DNA of 64,000 nt from Actinomadura oligospora ATCC 43269 (GTDB taxonomy: Bacteria; Actinomycetota; Actinomycetes; Streptosporangiales; Streptosporangiaceae): positions 44,355-108,354 of the forward strand of contig NZ_JADG01000023.1 in the NCBI RefSeq assembly GCF_000518265.1, read 5' to 3'. This document shows, one piece after another, positions 59,501 through 64,000 of the stretch (within the stretch, counting starts at the first letter, position 1; every line of letters begins with the position of its first letter). Made by a program: the position numbers and the translations under genes. The notes under the pieces are model-generated. The model saw only the letters and a list, made by a program, of their open reading frames with translations. It did not search any database and was not told the DNA's origin.

Positions 59501-60769
59501 TCACCCGGTTTCTGGTTGGTGACCCCAGGTGAAGGGGAGGCGCGTGATGCCGTTGTCGAAGCTGGAGAGCAGGTACTCGGGCTCCCCGCACGCGCGCAGG
59601 CCGGGCAGCCTGCCGAACAGCTCCTGGAACAGGATGCGCAGCTCCATGCGCGCGAGGTTCGCCCCAAGGCACAGGTGCGGCCCAGGCCCGCCGAACCCGA
59701 CGTGTGGGTTGGGGGAGCGGGTGATGTCGAAGGCGTCCGGGTCGGTGAACACCTCGGGGTCGCGGTTGGCGGCCGGGTAGAACAACACCACCTTGTCGCC
59801 TGTCCTGAGCGGATGCCCGTTCAGCTCATGCCCGGTGGTCACCGTCCTGCGGAACTGGATGATCGGGGACGCGTGCCGGACGATCTCCTCGATCGCCGTC
59901 CCGATCCGCTCGTCGTACCGGGACAGCAGCAGGTCGCGCTGGTCCGGATGGTCGGTGAACAGCTTCAGCCCGTGCGCGAGCGCGTTGCGCGTGGTCTCGT
60001 TCCCGGCCACCAGCAGCAGGTCGAAGAACGACCCGAGCTCCTTCACCGACAACCGCTCGCCGTCGGGATTGGCGTTGACGAGCGCCGACACCAGGTCGTC
60101 GGCCGGGTTCTCCCTGCGCGCCTCGCCCAGGCGCGCGACGAGTCGGTGCAGATCCACGATCGCCTTGAGGTTCCCCGCCAGCAACCGCATCGTGCGGGGG
60201 CTCGCCAGCGACCCGCGCACACCGGAGTACTCCGTCATGGCGTCGATCCGGGACAGCACGTACGGACGGGTCTCCTCGGGGATGCCCATCATCGAGCAGA
60301 TGACGTTGATCGGCAGCCGCGCCGCGACCTGCCCGACGAAGTCGCCCGGCCCCTCCGCCAGGACGTCGTCGACGATGCGCGCCGCCGTGGCCCGGATGTC
60401 GTCCTCGATCTTCGCGAGCATCTTCGGCGTGAACGCGCGGAACACGATGCGCCGCAGACGCGCGTGCGCGGGGTCGTCCATGTTCACCATCGGCGTGCCG
60501 AACACCTTCGACAGCCACGGCGGAGGCTCCGGCGACGTCGCGGCCGGTTCGCTGGAGAACACCTTCGCGTTGCGGCTGGCCGCCACCACGTCCGCATGCC
60601 GGACCAGCGCGTAGAAGCCCTTGCCCGAGCGGACGAATGGGACCCGGGGTTCGGCGAAGTGGACTGGGGCGCCGCGCTCGCGCAGGCGCGCGAAGTCCGC
60701 GAGCCGTTCGTCCGGCGGACGGTCCCAGAACCCGATGTCGACCAGGTCGATGTCTGCGGCGAGCGCCAT
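59501..60769 (-). CDS. Cytochrome P450
   Basis: 422 residues from the ATG at 60769 (a GTG one codon earlier is possible). LLLVAGNETTRNALAHGL is the I-helix oxygen-binding groove, EEIVRHASP the ExxR, and GFGGPGPHLCLGANLARMEL the haem loop with axial Cys. The haem-loop sequence and the RTVTTGHELNGHPL segment resemble CYP124/125/142-like enzymes acting on branched lipids or sterol side chains; this subfamily call is tentative. No ferredoxin gene is next to it. Confidence 0.93.
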   Translation of the reverse strand: MALAADIDLVDIGFWDRPPDERLADFARLRERGAPVHFAEPRVPFVRSGKGFYALVRHADVVAASRNAKVFSSEPAATSPEPPPWLSKVFGTPMVNMDDPAHARLRRIVFRAFTPKMLAKIEDDIRATAARIVDDVLAEGPGDFVGQVAARLPINVICSMMGIPEETRPYVLSRIDAMTEYSGVRGSLASPRTMRLLAGNLKAIVDLHRLVARLGEARRENPADDLVSALVNANPDGERLSVKELGSFFDLLLVAGNETTRNALAHGLKLFTDHPDQRDLLLSRYDERIGTAIEEIVRHASPIIQFRRTVTTGHELNGHPLRTGDKVVLFYPAANRDPEVFTDPDAFDITRSPNPHVGFGGPGPHLCLGANLARMELRILFQELFGRLPGLRACGEPEYLLSSFDNGITRLPFTWGHQPETG

Positions 60770-60850
60770 CACGTTCCCCCTGTGGCCATCACGTGCCCTG
60801 CGTCCGGCCCCCGAAGGCCCGGCGACGCGATCCGGTCGAAGACGATCCGG

Positions 60851-62395
60851 TCAACGGCCCATCCACTTGACCTCGTACGGCGCGAGGTCCACCTTGTGCC
60901 CGCCCACCTGGGCCGACACGGGAGTGTCCCGGGTGTTCACCAGGACCATCTCGTGCGCCTGCGCGAGGACCCGCACGGACGGGTCGGACGACCGGACGTC
61001 CACGAGTCTGGTCCCCGGGGGGAACCAGCGGGCGAAGTTCTGCAACATGACCAGGTTCGGCGTCGCACCCCCACCCTGCGACGAGCCGAACCACAGGCAC
61101 CCGGCGCAGCTCCCCGACGTGTGGGTCTGCGGGCTCCAGTAGTACGCGCTGGACGCCCCGCCCCGGACGAACTCCATGAACGCGGCCGTCAGCACCGCGC
61201 CCCTGTGCTCGTCCGACCAGTCCGAACCGTCCGGCTCCACGTACCACTCGGCCCACCACACCGGCAGCTTCGGATCCAGGCCGCGCAACCATTTCGTCGC
61301 GTCGGAGAACTTGGCGAGCGTCTCGAACTCGTTCATCCTGACGTCTTTTTGCTGTGGCAGAGAAGAACCGTCAACGGCGAGGAAATCCGCACCGGCCTTG
61401 TGCTTGGACCAGTACTTCACCGCGTCCAGGCCACGCTGGTCCATGCTTCCCCAGACACCGTGCAACTCCGAGGGCGGACCATAGGCCCTACCAGGGGCGT
61501 CACTGTTGAGGACGATGTACGGGCCACCGATCCTGAGGTCGGGATCCACCTTCTTCAGCGCCGCGTACACCTTGTTGTAGAGCGTGGTGTAGCCCTCGTA
61601 GTCCCAGCGGTTGGCCCTGTTGTTCCAGAAGCCTTTGAACTCGTTCCAGACGGCGTAGTACCTCACGTCCGGATAGCGCTGGGCGACCTTCGCGGCGAGA
61701 TTCGCGAAATCGTCGAAATGCTGGGACGCGACCGCGTCCTCGAGGTGCGTCCAGTCGGTCTGGCCCTGCGCTCCGCCCTTCATCCAGTCCGGCGAGCAGC
61801 ACAGCGTGATCACCGGCGTGCCCCTGGTCTTGCGGATCACGCTCATCCGGTGGTCGAGCGAGGCCCAGTTGTACTCGCCGGGGCTCGGCTCGGGGTTGTC
61901 CAGCCCCCACCCCATGATGGGTGTGACCTGCGGCATCGCCTCCCGCGAGAGGTCGCGGAGCGCCTGCGCCGGACCCTGCTGGGTGTCGACCGACACCTGC
62001 GTGTGGGTGAAGCCCCACGCGGGCCAGCTCGTCGGCGCGTCCGGCGCCACCCGGGACGCGGGCCCCACCGGACGCGTCGGCCCGAACCCGACGCCCCCGG
62101 CCTGCCACCCCGTCGTCCAGATCACCAGAGCCGAGGTCAGCACCCCCGCGAGCGCCGCGAGGAGCGCGACCGGAAGCAGACCCCGGCGACGCCTCCGCCC
62201 GTGCCTCCCCCTGCTCCCCCGGAACACCCCCCGCCGCGACCCGCCCCGCCCATCGGACCGCGCGCGCCTTTTACTCGGCCGCGCGCGCCGCTCACCGGAC
62301 GCCGCGCGCCGCTCACCGGACGCCGCGCGTCGTTCGCCGGACGCCGCGGTGTGATCCGGCTCCGGCATGTCATGGGTCCGCGACCGAACGTCCAC
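60851..62395 (-). CDS. GH39-like glycoside hydrolase, membrane-anchored
   Basis: 514 residues from a GTG at 62395 with GGGAGG upstream. Residues 1-72 are very basic and contain AASGERR repeats; one membrane segment (LLPVALLAALAGVLTSALVIW) follows at about 73-94, so the catalytic part is extracellular. The TIM barrel has YAVWNEFKGFW (acid/base Glu) and PVWWAEWYVEP (nucleophile Glu), as in GH39/GH-A clan xylosidases and related glycosidases. Two Cys pairs (LCCSPDW, GSCAGCLWF) are notable. Substrate unknown. Confidence 0.8.
   Translation of the reverse strand: MDVRSRTHDMPEPDHTAASGERRAASGERRAASGERRARPSKRRARSDGRGGSRRGVFRGSRGRHGRRRRRGLLPVALLAALAGVLTSALVIWTTGWQAGGVGFGPTRPVGPASRVAPDAPTSWPAWGFTHTQVSVDTQQGPAQALRDLSREAMPQVTPIMGWGLDNPEPSPGEYNWASLDHRMSVIRKTRGTPVITLCCSPDWMKGGAQGQTDWTHLEDAVASQHFDDFANLAAKVAQRYPDVRYYAVWNEFKGFWNNRANRWDYEGYTTLYNKVYAALKKVDPDLRIGGPYIVLNSDAPGRAYGPPSELHGVWGSMDQRGLDAVKYWSKHKAGADFLAVDGSSLPQQKDVRMNEFETLAKFSDATKWLRGLDPKLPVWWAEWYVEPDGSDWSDEHRGAVLTAAFMEFVRGGASSAYYWSPQTHTSGSCAGCLWFGSSQGGGATPNLVMLQNFARWFPPGTRLVDVRSSDPSVRVLAQAHEMVLVNTRDTPVSAQVGGHKVDLAPYEVKWMGR
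62283..62350 (-). repeat. 21-bp tandem repeats in the GH39-like gene
   Basis: About three copies of GCCGCTCACCGGACGCCGCGC-type units encode AASGERR three times near the N-terminus. Base-level identity is high but not perfect (one unit has CGTCGTTCGCC), so it is older than the HAD-gene repeat. Confidence 0.85.
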
Positions 62396-62880
62396 GTGCG
62401 CCTCCCGTGATCGGCGTCATGCGCGCACGTCTGTTAGAACGTCGCGGACGGGGGCCGGGTTCGTCCCCGTCTTCCATTTGGCCGTCATATCTGCCTAACC
62501 CCTGTGCGGCCTGTCGCGGAACCCCCACCCGTACGACCCGGCTGCGTCCCGTGCACGACCGCGTCCGCCCCGGCAAAAGCTCGGCCAAACGGCTGCGGGA
62601 CGGCTGGGAACCGTGCGTCAGGAGAATGTGCCGTGCCGAGCCCGTTCCAGCGGAAGAACCGCTCTGCGCGACCGCACGGACGACACGACTTCTTGTTGGG
62701 GTCGCGCCGATGTGTCATCCGTGCGGTCACGTCCTCCTGGCCCGGGGGGTGACGTCCACCCCACCGACCAGAGCTCCATTCCTGTGTCACCTGAGCGCCA
62801 CAGGTCACTGTCGTCGCGGTGCGGTAGAGCCCGGCCCGCCCCCGACTCCGGGCCGGGCTCCGGCGCCCCGAAAGCCCGTC
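62396..62880. other. 485-base spacer with strong inverted repeats
   Basis: No gene is supported. It holds a hairpin (arms 62671-62687 and 62711-62727, 15 of 17 paired, 23-base loop), a GGGGGTGACGTCCACCCC inverted repeat at about 62746-62763, and a terminator-like stem at 62828-62859. The part next to the GH39-like gene could be a long leader, but I could not match it to a known riboswitch. Confidence 0.5.
62828..62859 (-). terminator. Probable terminator of the small gene
   Basis: AGCCCGGCCCG at 62828-62838 is the exact inverse complement of CGGGCCGGGCT at 62849-62859, with a ten-base loop. It lies 21 bases past the stop of the small minus-strand gene. No U-tract. Confidence 0.65.
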
Positions 62881-63099
62881 TCACCGCTCGCCGCCGTCCT
62901 TGCGGGACTGCTCGGCCAGAAGCTCGCGGAGGCCGCCGGAGTCGTCGGCGGCCACGGTCATCGCATATCCGGCCTGGAGTTGGGCGTCGGTGAGGTCGCC
63001 GCTGCGGGTCGCGTACCACCGGCCCGCGTCGCTGCGCCACACCAGCCAACCCGGGTACTCGCGCTCGATGGTCGTCTTCAGATCCTCGAAGTCGCCCAT
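62881..63099 (-). CDS. Small hypothetical protein next to GntR regulator
   Basis: 72 residues from the ATG at 63099, with AAAGGA nine bases upstream; a TTG one codon earlier is possible. IEREYPGWLVWRSDAGRWYA and TRSGDLTDAQLQAGYAMTV resemble short actinomycete proteins that often sit divergent from GntR/UTRA regulators. No known domain. Divergent from the GntR gene, with operator-like sequence between. Confidence 0.75.
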   Translation of the reverse strand: MGDFEDLKTTIEREYPGWLVWRSDAGRWYATRSGDLTDAQLQAGYAMTVAADDSGGLRELLAEQSRKDGGER

Positions 63100-63130
63100 C
63101 AAGGTCGTCCTTTCCCCGGGGCGGCGGTTC

Positions 63131-63201
63131 TGTATACAAAAGTCTTACTCGGTCGAAGAGGTGTCAAGCTGTCCGTAAGTGGACCGTCCCCTCACGGACA
63201 G
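63131..63201. promoter_or_regulatory. Operator-like palindromes in the GntR divergent region
   Basis: TGTATACA (63131-63138) is a perfect palindrome of the type seen for GntR-family regulators. CTGTCCGT (63169-63176) and ACGGACAG (63194-63201) form a perfect 8-bp inverted repeat with a 17-base spacer. Both lie between the divergent small gene and GntR gene. Confidence 0.6.
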
Positions 63202-63220
63202 TGCCTAGGGAGGTGAGCCC

Positions 63221-64000
63221 GTGGCCGAACGCCCGGCCTACCTGCGCATCGCCGACACCATCCGCGACCAGATCCGCTCGGGCACGTATCCACCCGGATC
63301 CCGCCTGCCCACCATGCGGGATCTCGGCGAGGAGTTCGGTGTCTCGGAGATCGTCGTCCGCCAGGCGTTCGCGCTCCTGCGCGGCGAGGGACTGATCGAG
63401 TCGCGGCGCGGCGCGGGCACCATGGTCCGGCACACGCCCCCGGTCCGCCGCATCGCGATGGACCGGTACCGCAGGTTCACGGCGGCGCCCCCCGGACGCG
63501 ACACCCCGCTGCCGCCCGCCACCACCTTCACCCACGACCAGCGGATCGGCTGGCAGGAGTACCGGCTCGACCGCGAGTTCACCCGCACCCAGGCGACCCC
63601 CGACCTCGCCGCCCTCTTCGAACTCCCCGTCGGCACCGAGCTTCTGCGTCGCCGGTTCGTCTTCTACGCGCGCGGCGACCCGCAGCAGATCTCGGTCAAC
63701 TACCTGCCCTGGGACCTGGTCGCCGAGACCCCCGTCTCCGACCCCGCGCGCGAGCCGTGGCCCGGCGGCACCCTCGCGCAGCTCGTGTACCTGGGCCACC
63801 CGCCCACCCGCGTCGAGGAGTCCGTCGGCGCGCGCATGCCGACCCCCGAGGAGGCCGAGACCCTCGGCATGGGCGCGGGCGTCCCCGTCTTCGCCATCAC
63901 CCGCCGAATGATCTCCGACGCCCGGATCCTCGAGGTCTGCCGCGACATCGTCATCCCCGCCGACCGCGCCGTCCTCGACTACGCCATCGACCTCACCCCC
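63221..64000 (+). CDS. GntR family regulator with UTRA domain, 3' partial
   Basis: Open to the window end (260 codons visible). The GTG at 63221 follows GGGAGG. AYLRIADTIRDQIRSGTYPP, MRDLGEEFGVSEIVVRQAF and LIESRRGAGTMV form the winged helix. From about residue 100 an UTRA effector domain is seen (ELLRRRFVFYARGDPQQIS, PTPEEAETLGMGAGVPVFAI). KorSA-like GntR proteins of integrative elements share this look, but metabolic regulators do too. The small divergent gene and the palindromes suggest autoregulation. Confidence 0.9.
   Translation, partial: MAERPAYLRIADTIRDQIRSGTYPPGSRLPTMRDLGEEFGVSEIVVRQAFALLRGEGLIESRRGAGTMVRHTPPVRRIAMDRYRRFTAAPPGRDTPLPPATTFTHDQRIGWQEYRLDREFTRTQATPDLAALFELPVGTELLRRRFVFYARGDPQQISVNYLPWDLVAETPVSDPAREPWPGGTLAQLVYLGHPPTRVEESVGARMPTPEEAETLGMGAGVPVFAITRRMISDARILEVCRDIVIPADRAVLDYAIDLTP

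Noticed and set aside
62396..62640. Leader of the GH39-like gene considered as a c-di-AMP (ydaO) riboswitch, known upstream of actinomycete cell-wall hydrolases
   Set aside because: I could not find the conserved core segments on the minus strand; a covariance-model search would decide.

Overview
The window is very GC-rich DNA with strong third-position G/C bias, many GTG starts and ATGA/GTGA stop-start overlaps. It carries ergothioneine genes (egtABCD), an AfsR/SARP regulator, a WhiJ-type helix-turn-helix gene followed by DUF397 genes, and numerous LacI, IclR, LysR, TetR and MarR regulators. Together these point to a chromosomal segment of a filamentous actinomycete. Actinomadura or a close relative in the Thermomonosporaceae would fit, but that genus is an inference. 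No rRNA, convincing tRNA, insertion sequence or CRISPR array was seen.

Layout. 1-3.5 kb: the end of a drug-efflux transporter, a rhomboid-like membrane protein and a membrane-tethered sigma-like factor. 3.9-8.2 kb: a tight egtA-egtB-egtC-egtD operon for ergothioneine. 8.2-15.6 kb: an ene-reductase and an exporter divergent from a large SARP/NB-ARC regulator, then an SGNH lipoprotein and a rhomboid protease. 15.7-19.7 kb: cysteine dioxygenase and an amidohydrolase, divergent from a LacI regulator with a visible operator, then a histidine-ammonia-lyase paralogue without the usual MIO-forming serine. 19.9-23.2 kb: a four-gene quaternary-amine type ABC importer. 23.2-30.0 kb: an IclR regulator divergent from hutH-hutU-(M20 amidohydrolase)-hutF. 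30.0-50.7 kb: an accessory-looking stretch with an AurF-like oxygenase, secreted hydrolases, a WhiJ/DUF397 module, a truncated L,D-transpeptidase, an internally deleted flavoprotein, and RidA with a dehydratase. 50.75 kb: hutI, separated from its pathway partners. 52-62.4 kb: cupins, flavin reductase, SppA, thioesterase, NUDIX-NYN fusion, branching enzyme GlgB, a P450 and a GH39-like glycosidase. 62.9-64 kb: a small gene and the start of a GntR/UTRA regulator that runs off the window.

How the genes work together. Histidine is the common thread: egtABCD consume histidine, cysteine and glutamate to make ergothioneine, while hutH-U-F-I degrade histidine to glutamate. The IclR/hutH intergenic region and the hutI promoter, 26.6 kb apart, carry nearly identical palindromes at the same distance from their start codons, so they probably form one regulon. 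The lyase paralogue beside the betaine-type importer sits between the two pathways. It is a good candidate for a MIO-independent lyase acting on a histidine betaine such as ergothioneine or hercynine. This is the most interesting hypothesis in the window and it is an inference.
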